DNA of 64,000 nt from Gnetum montanum (taxonomy: Eukaryota; Streptophyta; Gnetopsida; Gnetales; Gnetaceae), in the NCBI GenBank assembly GCA_015680685.1, contig MNCI01012718.1, positions 62,001-126,000 on the forward strand, read 5' to 3'. This document shows positions 1-11,263 of the stretch, piece by piece. Every line of letters starts with the position of its first letter. Position 1 is the stretch's first letter. The position numbers were made by a program, and so were the translations under genes. Below the pieces are notes generated by a model. The model did no database searches. It saw only the letters and a list, made by a program, of their open reading frames with translations, and was not told the DNA's origin.

Positions 1-1118
1 AATTTACTAAAAAGAAAACAATGCATCCACCAAGATATACACTAATGATACAACCGGCAATGAGGTGAAAAATGGAGAAAGAATGATGGAAAGAAGAGGA
101 AGATGGAATGGAATCTCAAGAACAAGGTGATGTACAACCCCTTGTGTGTTTGATGGTTAATGTGACTTAGCAACTCCCATTCCAAGTCCGACCTCAAACA
201 AACCGCATCCAGTGACTTCGCATTAATACATTTGGCTAATCCAGCCACTCGAAGTAATAAGAATGCCTTCTCCAAAGAGCCACCACCATTTCGACGAAAC
301 AAAGGAGGAGAGAATGGGAAGCGAGAAGGGCCTTAGTTAGAGGGAACCTATTTATTTTAGTTCCATAACCAATGCTTGTAGCCCAAACACTTATTTCTTC
401 TAAGGGTTGTGCTTTGAATTCCCACCATTTTTTTGTTTGTATTTTTCGTTGGAACCACACCATGCAAAGACTTATTATTTTTATTTTTATTCAGCTTCCT
501 GATAATTGGGCAACGTCAAAACAGTAGGAAAAATCAAGAAGAAAAACATCCAAGCACCCAAGAGAATGGCCAACACAAATGCATCAAGTTCCCTTGAAGC
601 CACACCCTTTTCAATGCTTGAGTTCTTCCTTAGTTTGAGAAATACCCAGTCACCGATTCATTATAGTTCTTATTAGAAAGGGACTATACATTTCCCAAGC
701 CAAGAGAGACCATAGAAATTTGTGGATGTATGGAAGAAGTGGAGTCATTGCTTGCCATATCAAAAGAACCATACCATAGTATCAACATCATAACTTAAAG
801 GTAGAAACCAAACATTAGCAATCAATGGAAAATAGTTCATACCATCATGAACACTTATTACATGACAAACTGGACAAGATGGATAACACACACACTCATA
901 AAGAAATGAAAAAGTATAATGATTTTGTAAAACCAAAACAAGAAAAGTTAAAGAACTGTAAAACAAAAATGTGTAAAAAAAATGTGTAAACAAAAAATGT
1001 CTAAAACAAAAACGTGTAAAACAAAAATGTAAAAGAACTGAGGGCCCAGAATGATTAGCATAGGTGGCTATCTCCCCCATGATTGAATTGAGAGGGAGAG
1101 ATCCAAAATAATGAGTGC
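1..1118 (-). other. Non-coding 3' region of element E
   Basis: No coding sequence is visible. The stretch aligns with the 3' region of element A (about 33660-34700). It begins with the PPT-like motif at 1071-1088, continues through T-rich runs, and holds the conserved phrase around 450-470 that also occurs in A, B and F. The junction with the protease at about 1117-1120 is the breakpoint of the internal pol deletion. Confidence 0.6.
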
Positions 1119-1164
1119 CTATTTGAATTTCTTAGAAGTGTCCAACTTCTCCCAATTGATGTTT

Positions 1165-1869
1165 TCAAGTTAAGGGGTGCAATGTATCTACGCTTTCATT
1201 ATGGATGTGAGTTTTTCCTCCATTTTGTTCCATGCATGTTGGTGGGTTGCTCTTTCGATTAGCTATCAACCACGAGGTTTCCGCTTGTTGTGTGGTTGCT
1301 ACATACAGGCACCTTTGTATTTGTGTTTCTTGGGCACACCAGTTGCATGGAAGAGATGCAGAGCATTCCTCCATGTCATCACCCTCTGAGTCACTGTATG
1401 TGATACATGGAACCTTCTTCTTCTTGATCTTTCTATAAATGTTTTCCTTAAATATTTCCAAGGAAAGATCGTGTATCCCTAGGCATGTGTCTATTGTACT
1501 CATCCATGCCCTTCCCATTATAATTGGGAAGTCCCCTTTGTTGCTGTTAAATTCTATCACCAGGAAATCAGCTGGGTATGACCAACCACACACAGTGGTA
1601 ACGATGTCCTCCACCAATCCCAAAGGAATGGTGATGGACTGGTTTGCCAACTCTAGTTGAATGTTGTTTTTCTTGAGTTGGGGCAGGTTCCAGGCTTGAT
1701 AAATTTCTTGTGAGATTAAGTTGACTCTGGAACTTGAGTCAAGAAGAGCCTTATGTGGTTCATTCCTGATGACTTGGAGATATATTAAGGGACTTTCAGG
1801 ATTAGAGAGTTTCCTGGGAAGGTGGCCTACCTTGATCCAGTTGGTAACGGTATGTGTTAACATAACCAT
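1165..1869 (-). pseudogene. Retropepsin-like aspartic protease of element E
   Basis: An open frame of 234 codons contains the retrotransposon protease fold. The sequence around the expected catalytic Asp reads A-L-L-D-S-S-S-R-V-N-L-I, where the family has D-T/S-G. A later I-I-M-G-R-A-W stretch corresponds to the usual hydrophobic-hydrophobic-G-R segment. In autonomous relatives this enzyme matures Gag and Pol. The third position of the catalytic triad is Ser here and in element A, so activity is doubtful. There is no ATG at a natural Gag boundary, so the domain was part of a longer Gag-Pro protein. Downstream the frame runs into the pol deletion junction. Confidence 0.75.
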
Positions 1870-2028
1870 ATGCGTTGAGCTCTGTTGTTGGTTTGAAGGG
1901 AGCTCTGAAGCCTTGTATGGTGGAGGAGTGTGTACAGACTCAATCGCTTGTGGTTGTGAGAGCTTGTTTGGGCTTCTGGTTCTAAAGAAAGGTCTTCTCT
2001 TTGTGTGGTTGTCAGAACCAGTAGCGGG

Positions 2029-4373
2029 TTAAATTTTTACAGCTCTCGTAGCATTTTGTTGCTGCGGTTGAGTAGGGAGTTCCCCTTGCATTATTTGAGT
2101 GGGTGGTAGTGGAACTACTAGTGTAAGAGTGGCAGATGGATTCAAAGGATGGTACGTGTGTGGAGTGTCTCCTATAGGAGAAGGAGCCCTAAAATACTCC
2201 AAAACTTGGTAGTGATGTTGTGGAGTTGTGTGACCCATAGAGTCACTTGGAGAAATCAGTTGCTGCACGTAATAGCCATACAGGTTAGGTTGCCGATAAG
2301 GGTATTGTTGTCTCGGTGGTGGCATCCCCCATGACTGTGGGTATTGCCACTACTGATGTTGCCCAATGTGTTGTGGTGGAGTTCCACTTGGATAGTACAT
2401 TAACGGTTAGTGGAACTGTCTTGGGTTACCTTGGGGATAAGGTAACCTCTAGGGTGCTTGCCGTTTATTAAGTTTCAGGTTAAGTGCATATACCCTAGAC
2501 TCTTGTAGATGTGAGATGATTGGACAAGATCCCTTAAGATGGTCATATTAGCAGATCTCACATCCACTATCATTGTCTATATCCAAATCCACAACCTCAT
2601 CAGTGGTCATCATTTTTCCCTTACCCTTGTCACGTGCATGGCCTAAATCTCTCTGCTTTTTCTTACCCTTATCACTACTTCGTTCCTCCTTAGACTCTTC
2701 TACGATTTTCAAAATGGTTTTGAATCTAGAGTATAAGGAATCCCATATTTGATCCACCTTAGCTAACACTTCAGTTGTTAGCTTTTGAAGTGGCAAGGTT
2801 TTTCTATTCACCAACTCCTTGAGTGGTGACTCATCCTCTTCATCGCAAAATATCACTCGCTTCTTTCGAAGGGAAGGATCACGGTTATATTCTCTCTTTT
2901 CTGTAGCTCCCCTTCTTCTTTAGCTACTTGCTCCAATAGTCTATGCACCTCATGGGATCTAAGTTCAGATAATCTCCCTTAGGCATAAGTCCCAAGTGTT
3001 CTCCTAGTTTCATACCTTAGCCCATCTACGAGATGGCAAAGTTGATCCCGTTGTGCATAGCCATGGCCCGGGCAACGATGTAGTAATGCATAGAATTGGC
3101 CCATGGCAGCATCCAAGGGTTCATGATTACCCTGTTTCCATCCTTGGATTTGTTTACTCAAATTGGATACTCTGGAGTACGTTTGGTATTTATTGTTGAA
3201 CAACTCTAACATTGTACTCCATCTCCTAATGGTTTCTGGCTCCAAGGATCGATACCAACTCTCTTCTTCCTTTATGAGTGTCCTAGGAAACAAATTTAGT
3301 TTCTACCACTCATTTTCAATATTTTGCAAGGTGCAGGCATCATGGAATGCTTGTAAATGATTTTGCAGATCAGCATTATATTCCCCCTCAAACCGTGGGA
3401 TATTGTTCATGTCTAAGCGCTTGATCCGGCTATCCTTTTGATGCCCTGTGAGTATCCTAACTGCCTCCATAATAGCTAGCATACTCTGGGTTGCTAGTAA
3501 AGGTTTGTCATGATCATCTCTCTCATGACGTCTATGATGCCTACGTTGTTCCCTAATTTCCCTTCTTTCTTGCCTTAATTCTCTTGACTACCCTCATCCT
3601 CTCTCTCAACTCTCTCGTCGAGGGTTCTTATCTCACTTATCCTTATCCTCACCGTTATGCTCCTTATAGCTATGTTTGGATGTAGAAGGAGAGGATGAGT
3701 GATGTGATGAAGGAGAAGAATAAGGAGAACCATTGCCATGACAGTGTTTCTTACCTTCTCTTTGATGGCTTCAGCCTCGATCGTGATGAAGATTTGAGTG
3801 CCCATCCTTGTCATGTGTTTTTGTTCCCTCAGTGAACACTTGGTGTTCATGGGTATCAGAACCAGGGTTGTGAGTCGTGGAGCATAAGTTCTGATACCCC
3901 ACCTCCTCACCATTGTTAGGAGGGGGAACATCATTCGATAGCGAAGCTGTTATAATGGGTCCACCATCTTCGATTTCACTTAGGACATGTGGGACCTCTT
4001 TGCCCTTCAACAATGTATGTTGGCTCTCCTACCACAAGTCCCTTCTATGGGATGGTAATCCCTTGTATCGAAATCTCCTACAATGTATTCAGCATATAGC
4101 TGTGTCATGCCAATTTGTGTAAGAGCACAGAGGAGCATGTTGGGGATTGCACGATCTGAAGGTAACACTATGTTACCTTGCAAATCTTGCCAATGCAGTT
4201 GTTCATCCTAATGGAGGATAAAAGTGAAATTGGGTATATACTCATTAGGATGAGTATATAGTATCCGATATTGTTGAGGAACTGGCGGTTCTCGGTTATG
4301 CATGTTAGACTGTCGACTGTTTCTTGTATGATCCCTAGGTGGCGAAGTGCTCTTGTTTGAAGAAGAATACATC
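2029..4373 (-). pseudogene. Gag of element E, broken
   Basis: The likely start is the ATG at 4373, which begins M-Y-S-S-S-N-K, close to the M-S-S-S-H-K start of the A gag. The best-preserved part is 2979-3293, with the capsid signature W-Y-R-S-L-E-P and L-E-L-F-N-N-K-Y, then R-C-P-G-H-G-Y. A charged Lys/Glu-rich segment follows at 2548-2856, ending C-E-I-C. A Pro/Gln/Tyr-rich tail lies at 2029-2325. Gag builds the cytoplasmic virus-like particle. Several stops and frame changes break the frame, so no single product can be made. Confidence 0.7.
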
Positions 4374-4499
4374 GTAATTTAGTTTGGTCTGCTGATTAAA
4401 CATTATTTAATTTTTTGTCTGATTAACCCTAAGGGTTCGTTTAAGCTTCCAATGATGTGAGTGATTTCCTATGTTCTACTTAGCGCACAAACACTTAGT

Positions 4500-4517
4500 C
4501 CCTGGCAATGGTGCCAA
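4500..4517 (-). other. Primer binding site of element E (tRNA-Asp type)
   Basis: Immediately next to the LTR end the minus strand reads TTGGCACCATTGCCAGG. This resembles the TGGCGCCGTTGCCGGGGA primer site known from Athila and Tat elements. Confidence 0.75.
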
Positions 4518-5378
4518 TGATGAGTGGCGAGGTACCCCTACACTCAACCATACGAATATGAGCATTTTCATGCGCGATCTAGGCGAACTCTGTAGACAGA
4601 CTAGTTGTGGCACCTAGACAGTTAGCCTTAGGTCGTATTTCACTATCTTCCCACCTAGACTAGTATTATATTTGTCATGTATGGTTTAGTCCAAAGTGAG
4701 GTGTATGATGTGGTTCCTAATCTAATGCTACTCCTGAAGGCAATGGAAAGTAATATTAACTAATCTAGGAAAGAAAGGGTAAGAGAATCTAATCTAGCCT
4801 AAGTGCGATAAGGATTCATTCCTTAATTATCCGTACACATCTTAGACTTCGTGCACAACTACCACTGGGATTACCAAGCGCAGATCCTAGGTACGCTACT
4901 GGGTTACCAAGTAGTCACACTTAAATGCTCATAATCAAGTCGTACTCATTCCACGTTCTAATGTGAGTTCAAGGGTGAGAGAGTATTAACTAGGAAAGCA
5001 GTAAATAACAATTAATTAAATAATTAAAATAAATGAATGCTGCAATGATGAAGTAATCTCGATCTTTATTTACGGTCATGTGCATGTCCAAGTACGTCAC
5101 ACTCGAATAAAGGATGTTGTACAATTACATTCACCACACTGCGGACAGACACTGGAAAATATTCTATCTCTGGAAGGGCAAAACTGCTAGAGCTTCACTA
5201 AGGAACTAAAATTGGATGCTAGAACAAGGAAATCCACCTCTTATTTATAGAACTGGTGGTAGGCTATGATATCACATACGCAATATCGCAGGGTGAATGT
5301 GATATCATACGCGATATCATGGCCCATGCGATATCGTGGGTGTGTTATTGTAGCTGTCAACAAATTCATGACTCATCA
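4518..5378 (-). repeat. LTR shared by elements D (3' LTR) and E (5' LTR)
   Basis: This 861-bp LTR starts TGATGAGT and ends CTCATCA on the minus strand. The D polypurine tract precedes it and the E primer site follows it. A TATA-like CTATAAATAAGAGG is visible near 5245. The U3 (right part) has several GATATC-centred palindromes, like the LTRs of D, H and A. The U5 end (left part, about 4518-4730) instead matches the B and F LTRs: GGACTAAACCATAC and paired ACTAGT blocks. It therefore looks chimeric. Confidence 0.8.
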
Positions 5379-5396
5379 TACCCCCACGATTGAATG
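5379..5396 (-). other. Polypurine tract of element D
   Basis: The minus strand reads CATTCAATCGTGGGGGTA directly before the LTR start TGATGA. The equivalent tract precedes the 3' LTRs of A, B and H. It primes plus-strand DNA synthesis in LTR retroelements. Confidence 0.75.
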
Positions 5397-5560
5397 AAAA
5401 CTTGTCCTCGAGTTACAGAGAGAACAAGCTCCATTGATTACACAGTGGATAGGTATGGGATTATTAACTGACTAGAATGGATTCATGCCACATTGTGGAG
5501 TCAAAACAAAATTAAGACACAACACAAAAGAAAATCTTATGATTACAAAATTGGAGGAAC

Positions 5561-5947
5561 TCATGTAGTTCCTAGTGGCAGTGGCTCCTCCATAGGTGTC
5601 TTTCCCTTTTCTTGTGCTCCAGGACTTGGGATTTGATGGCGTTGAAGTATGGCCTGGAGTTTCTCCTCTTGTAAGGCCTTGAGTGCCTTGGCATGCATGT
5701 AAGTTTGCGCTTGTGCCATAGAGGCATCCCAGTCAGCCTTCTCTTTCTCTTTGGCCACCCTTTTATTCTCCTCTATTAATTTGGTTAGCTGCTCGGTTCT
5801 GAAAGTGTCTAGCTGGTTCTGAGAAACCTTTGGCCCTGTATTCAGAAAGTTTAATACTTCCGAAATGACTTGAATAGATAAATCAACAATCACACCACAA
5901 TTGTTAACCGTGGTGCCTTCTTCTTTATTGTGCCAAAATTGGTACAT
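5561..5947 (-). CDS. Small charged ORF near the 3' end of element D, function unknown
   Basis: An intact ATG-started frame of 128 codons lies between the conserved non-coding block and the polypurine tract. The middle (about residues 45-105) is rich in Lys, Glu, Gln and Ala with heptad-like spacing, so a coiled coil is likely. The C-terminus is Pro/Gly/Glu-rich. I recognise no family. Element F keeps a shorter charged frame in the equivalent place (about 11380-11600, minus) and element A has a Gln-rich one at 35256-35459 (plus), which argues that the position is real. It has no membrane segment, so it is not an obvious envelope-like protein. Expression is unproven. Confidence 0.45.
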   Translation of the reverse strand: MYQFWHNKEEGTTVNNCGVIVDLSIQVISEVLNFLNTGPKVSQNQLDTFRTEQLTKLIEENKRVAKEKEKADWDASMAQAQTYMHAKALKALQEEKLQAILQRHQIPSPGAQEKGKTPMEEPLPLGTT

Positions 5948-8138
5948 TTCCCCTAAGTACCAGGCACCACTTTTAGAGAGAGTAGGCCTTGATTGTATAG
6001 CAGCAGGGTCTTCTTAGTGGATACTAAATGATTGTTCCTCCTGCTCTACATGTTATTCGGCAGGAACTTGTCCGTCACCTCTCCTAGGTCATTTGATCAC
6101 ACCTTGAGCAGGACCTTCCTACTGTCCACTCTTCAGGAACATCTGCAATCACACGGGGTCAATCGTTAGTAAGGTTGTTACCAAAGTTAGGTTCTACCTT
6201 ATTGCTTGCCTTAATAGATTTACTTTATTTTCATGTGATGTTAATTATTGGAAGAACATGTCCCCGAAAGATTATAATGTTGAGTCGTCTTTGCTTAGGT
6301 GGTTTCCAAATTTAATTTTTTGGTATAGCTAAGGGGATGAAATTATTTTTGACACATTCTATTCTTAATTTTACAACTAATTACCCTTAAATATGTCCTT
6401 TGGGTGATGATGAATTTCAGAAAAATTTAAAAAATTTATGTGCTATTCGGTGTGTGCCCCTCCCCCATGACTAAGCTAAACACTTCAGGTTCAAGTAGGT
6501 TCAAACGGAATGAAAATCAGAGTTATGGATATGAAGGCAAGGGACGTGCAATCGCAAGTTGTAGAGAGAAATTTGAAAAAATTTCCCTATGTGAATAGTT
6601 GCAAATGATGTTGATTAGCACAAGGGGGTCATGTATATATATTTTCATCGAAGTTAGGGCACTTAGAGAATGCACCAATTTTTAATATTTCTTTGAAATT
6701 AAACGATGTAACTTAGGACATTGGGCTGTTAGGAAGGGGTTCTTAGGTAATTAGATGGTTTTGAAGGCACGAATAATAATCTGTGGGCTTTATCAATGAA
6801 GACCTTGGATGGTAGAGAAAAAGGCTATGTGATGCTTCATAGGAGCGTTGGAATTCAAAGGAATAATACTAATAGGGAAATAATGTTATGATCAATATGC
6901 TGAGGGTAATAAATGGTGTGTTTGAGCTATGTCATAAGTGAAAATTACAAAAGATTACACAAGTGGGTCCTCCCCAAAGCAGGTTCCAACCTATAATGCC
7001 CTTGTGTAACCACACTTAAAGTGTCTGTGGGCACTAGAAGGGTTAGATGTAATCCACACTAATTCCACAAAACACACACATGTAAATATCACTGGAATGA
7101 GGTGAGAATTCTATGTTACATAGGACATGAGCTATAATTACTTGAACAGTGAGATGAGATGAAGTATAGAAGGGGTCGTATAGATTGGGACATGAGGTAA
7201 CTGACCCAGGGGACAGTGAATCCTGCGTGTGCAACATGATTAAGGTGTCATTAACCCATCGTTCCAAGATCAGAACCAAGTCCATCCTTCTAAACAGTGA
7301 CATCATATTGTTTCATCCCATGATGAGCAACTACGAGAGTACCACAACAAGAAGGCGTACGATCACTTGGCATTTTGTTCAAGGGAGGAGTGACTTTTGT
7401 TTTGTGGCACTTTGTTTTTCTTCTCTTTTTTTTTCTTTTCTTCTTCTTTCTTTTTGAATACTGAATCTAGAGAAGTCGCCAACCTTCAAGCATGGATGAA
7501 TGTCTTTCCAGTGGAACCCCCTAGAACAGCATTGGATTTTTGAGTGCTTGTTTGATTACTCTTACTCCCATTTTTCGTTAGATCTACAAGGATCTTAGTA
7601 CAACCAGGTTGCATGATAACTCCCATAGACATCACCAAAGAGAATCCACAAGTCCCCTTGATGTCACACCCTAATCATTCCCTCTTGGTCCATCTTTCTT
7701 CATTTTGGGTACAATGAACACAAATTAATTTTATGTTTTAAAAATGTCAAGAATATCATTGTACCCTCGGACAAAACCTCTTATTTGTAGAGTGGATGAG
7801 TGGGTGTAATGGGCTCACTGTCCAAATAATTGATCACTCGAGACACGATAACATAAAACACACCTCAACCAACAATCCACATGAGTGTTTTATTCATGGA
7901 TGAGATTACTTACAAAGAACGTAAAGAGACAAAAATACTAAAAAGACAAAAAGATAAAATAAGAAGTTGAAAAAAAATTGAAAAAATTAAAGAAAATGAA
8001 AAGTGATTATTAATCCTGCTTGTTATTAGAATGGGGGATATCCCTCATAGCTAAACGGTTGAGGACAACAAGGATTAATAATTGACGATAGGGGTCCTTG
8101 CATTTTGAAAGTATTCTGGCTTGGTCATATTTACCCCA
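5948..8138 (-). other. Non-coding 3' region of element D
   Basis: No convincing coding sequence. It holds the conserved block (minus GCTTTGGGGAGGACCCAC) at about 6963-6980, a T-rich tract (plus 7400-7455) and A-rich stretches. The same order of landmarks is found in A, B and F, so this is inherited element structure. Confidence 0.55.
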
Positions 8139-10295
8139 TTAGGTTTCACACACTTGATTATAGTGAGCATAGTGGGGCAATTTGTACAATGTGGTTCCCA
8201 GATAACAAGTTGACCCACTATGATATTTGAGACCATTAGATGGTATGCAAGGATTGAGTTGTCGCACTCCATTCTTATGTTCATTAGGCCGTATGGTTGT
8301 TGGAGCATGAGTTAGTGGCCCTAATGAAGTTACATGAGGCGTTGGGTTTGAAGGTAAGGGTGCACCACAGTGTGGGACTTGTGTTGGGTTGGAAGATGTA
8401 GTGACCTCAGAATTGTGTTGTCCCTTCTTCCGGCCGTGTTTAAAGAAGGGGTGCTTTGGATGTCGAGGAGGCTTTTCACTGCTATTGGAAGAAGTAGCAT
8501 AAGTAATGTCCATGGGTTGTTGCAGTGGTGCAGACACCTTAGGAATAGTTGGTGGTGATATGGAAGGAGGGAAAGGATGTAAATGTTGAAAGGTAGGAGA
8601 AGTATAAGGTGCACAAGGTGGTGGTTGTGTTGAAGGCATGGGTTGATAGTATTGTGGAGAATAGTACTGTGGTGAGATAGAGTATGTTGGCCTAGCTGGA
8701 GAAATAGGATGTTGAACAAGATAAGCATTTGGATCTGGATGATATGAAGGGTGTCTCTAGTTTAGTGGTGGATTCCCCCACGACTGGGATTATTGCCACT
8801 ATGATCGAACACAGTATCTCTATACGAACTCTGGATGTAATGTATTTTCCCAATGCTCATGTAAATGTAACAATATTTGGCATTGGCCCTTGGGGTGATT
8901 GTACAGGCATATGTTACATTCATACATATGATTAGCAGTTGAGCTCTTCTTTTCCTTATCCCTTCTTTCCGATTGTCTAATGTTTGGTCCTGCTTCTTGG
9001 GTTGTCAAAAATCTATCTCCAATAATGTTGATAAATTCTCCACACTTTTGATATGTCCATTCCAACATCTTATTGATCTTTGCCTCAACTTCTTCTAATG
9101 TTTGTTGTGTTGGCAAAGATGATTCTTTCTCCTTATGATTGGTTGATTTCTCCTTTTTATGATCATGGACCTTTGTTAAGTTCCGATTTTGGTCCTGTTG
9201 ATGTTTTTCAACACTCTCCCATCTAGTGATTTCTCCTTCTTCTTTTGCTACTTGCTTAATAAGCTCTTGGATTTGATGGGTTCGTAGTTCATATAGTTGA
9301 CCTTGGGCATACATCCCTAAGGTCTCTCTTGTTTCATTACATAGCCCATCAATGATATGGTACATTAGCCTTTCCTTGGAAAATCCATGGCCTGGACAGT
9401 TGTTTAACAGTGCATAATATCTTTCTAAGGCCATGTCCAAGGGTTCATGTTGTGCTTGTTTCCATCCTTGGATTTGTTTCCTTAAGGCTGACACTCTTGT
9501 GTAGGTTTGATATTTTTCGTTAAACACCTCTACCAACGTTGACCAACATCATATTGAATTTGGTTTTAATGATTTATACCATACTTTTGCTTGGCCAACG
9601 AGTATCATGGGAAAGAGCTTAAGTTTTTGCCACCAGTTATCAATGTTATTCCATGTGCAGGCATCATAGAAGGCTTGTAAATGTTGATACATGTCTAAAT
9701 CATAGCCTCTTGAAAAATGGGGAAAGTTGTTTAAATCGAGCATGGGTAGATAGCTCTCTTTATGATGCCTATGAGAGATTCGAACAGCCTCTTGTATTGG
9801 CGTTAGGCTCTTAGTGGCCAACAAGGGTTCATCATCACTAAGTAGGTTGTGAGTTTGTAAGTTGGGATGATGTTGCCTTCGTTTATGTTGGTGTTCTTGA
9901 TTTTCTTTGTGAGCTCGATTTTTAGTGCTACGTAGATCCCTTGAAGGATAGTCATCCATGTCACAATTTGATGTTGAAGGAGTAGAGGAAGAGAAGGAAC
10001 TGTAAAACTCGTTATGACTTTTGTAAGTCTTCCAATCATCCCCAAGTAAATTCTTATTTATTATTGAGAAGGTGCTAGGCCTTTCGGGCCTCCTCGTTCC
10101 ACAGGATGTCTCATCCTCACTAGAGATGTCAGAGTTAGATGACGAGAGTCTTTGAGTATCGTTGGGGTGTTCATAAACGTAGGGGAATCTTGCATAAGGT
10201 TGAGTACTCCAATCTTCATTGTCATCTAATTCGTTGGTTCTCCAATGAACTGCCTCCCTAGATGTGGCATTATCATAGTCTTGTAGGAGAGGCAT
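8139..10295 (-). pseudogene. Gag of element D, one frame with a few stops
   Basis: From the ATG at 10295 the frame runs about 719 codons to a stop at 8139, all in one frame. A TGA at 9549-9551, a stop at 8820-8822 and a few stops between 8640 and 8819 break it. Order: acidic/Ser-rich N-terminus; capsid-like region around 9600-9300 with W-Y-K-S-L-K-P, F-N-E-K-Y and N-C-P-G-H-G-F; Lys/Glu-rich linker; C-N-I-C-x3-H-P-K-G-Q-C, a possible degenerate zinc knuckle; Pro-rich tail ending near Y-N-Q-V-C-E-T. The B gag has the same N-terminal phrase (H-P-N/D-D-T-Q-R-L) and the same tail. It is better preserved than the pol-linked gags of A, E and F. Confidence 0.8.
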
Positions 10296-10420
10296 GGTTA
10301 TGAAATTGTGTGTGAATTTATGTGTGACTTTTAATAATTATTTTTTCTCTTAAAATATATATCATTAATTACTATACAGTGACCTTGTATGATATAACTA
10401 ATCTAGATAACTAGCACCGT

Positions 10421-10438
10421 CCCTGGCAACAGTGCCAA
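10421..10438 (-). other. Primer binding site of element D
   Basis: The minus strand reads TTGGCACTGTTGCCAGGG next to the LTR end, the tRNA-Asp-type site of Athila/Tat elements. Confidence 0.75.
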
Positions 10439-11263
10439 TGATGAGTGGCGAGGTACCCCTACACTCAACCATACAAATACGAGCGTTACACATGCAATCC
10501 GATCGAACTCCGCAGACTAAGTGCCTACATGCCTGATGGAACACTTAAGGTTAATTGTTCATTGTCTTCCCAGGCTTACTTGTATTTGTCATGGTTGTAT
10601 GGTTAAGTAAGTCTGAGGTATGTGATTTTTATAGTTTTTATGTTTTATCTCATATGCTAATGAAGTGAAGGGTAAAGAGACTAATTAACTAACTTTAACT
10701 AATTAACTAAGCCTTAATTAACCTAGCATTAGCATCCATTCCCACTTACCATTCACACCCTGAGCCAGTGCAACCTTGGTTATCAAATGCTAGCCGTTAC
10801 TGGGATCACCAAGCATAATGCACATGCTCGAAGCGGTCGTACTGAATGCACTTAACTATGGGAGAAGGGTTGAGAGAGAATTAATTAACTAATAAAGAAT
10901 TTAAAGGGTAAACAATAAATAATAGTAAATAAAATCCTATTTAGCCTATTCCATGCACTGCAAGGTTTATCCAAGAAGTTCGTCTTTATTTCCATACACA
11001 AACTTGTGTTCAGGTACAATATTTGCTCAAATAAAGATCCATTCACTTTGGAGCTCCTACTGCGGGCACATGGAAAATATTCTATCTTTGGAGAGGTAAA
11101 ACTACTAGAGTTTCGCTACGGTCTAGGCCTAGAATGAGAAACAAGGGAGAGCCGCCTCTTATTTATAGACTTGACAGCGCACCGCGATATCGCAGCGGAA
11201 GATGCGATATCGCGTGGGATGCGATATCGCGGCAGACACAATATCGTGTCCCATGAGTGATCA
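10439..11263 (-). repeat. LTR of element D (5' LTR), joined to the end of element F
   Basis: About 825 bp. The U5 end at 10439 is clear (CTCATCA before the primer site). The U3 end is degraded: the TGATCACTC start at 11263 is not preceded by a clean polypurine tract, and a CATGGGA remnant at about 11249-11255 suggests a small deletion. Three GCGATATCGC palindromes lie at 11184-11230, just upstream of a TATA-like TCTATAAATAAG at about 11155-11170. The LTR is very similar to the H LTR (46709-47458). Confidence 0.75.

Larger units (their letters stand above)
1..5378 (-). mobile_element. Element E: Athila-like Ty3/gypsy retrotransposon, gag-protease type, 3' end outside the window
   Basis: Reading on the minus strand, the order is LTR (4518-5378), primer binding site, gag, protease, then a non-coding 3' region running off the left edge. 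Reverse transcriptase, RNase H and integrase are absent. The protease frame joins the 3' region directly near position 1118, where element A has about 2.8 kb of pol (not counting its own insertion C). E is therefore a deletion derivative needing polymerase in trans. Gag and protease carry stops and frameshifts. The LTR is shared with element D on its right, so D and E form a tandem unit. The lineage call rests on the tRNA-Asp-type primer site and the gag and protease similarity to A. Confidence 0.8.
4518..11263 (-). mobile_element. Element D: gag-only Athila-like retrotransposon
   Basis: Minus-strand order: LTR (10439-11263), primer site, one long gag frame (10295-8139), a non-coding region, a small ORF (5947-5561), polypurine tract, LTR (4518-5378). 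No protease, RT, RNase H or integrase is present. The gag ends with the same tail (N-Q-V-C) as the gag-only element B (N/H-Q-V-C-D). This means the loss of pol is a shared trait of a non-autonomous group and not damage unique to this copy. This is the organisation called TR-GAG in the literature. Elements E and F flank it in the same orientation. Confidence 0.8.
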
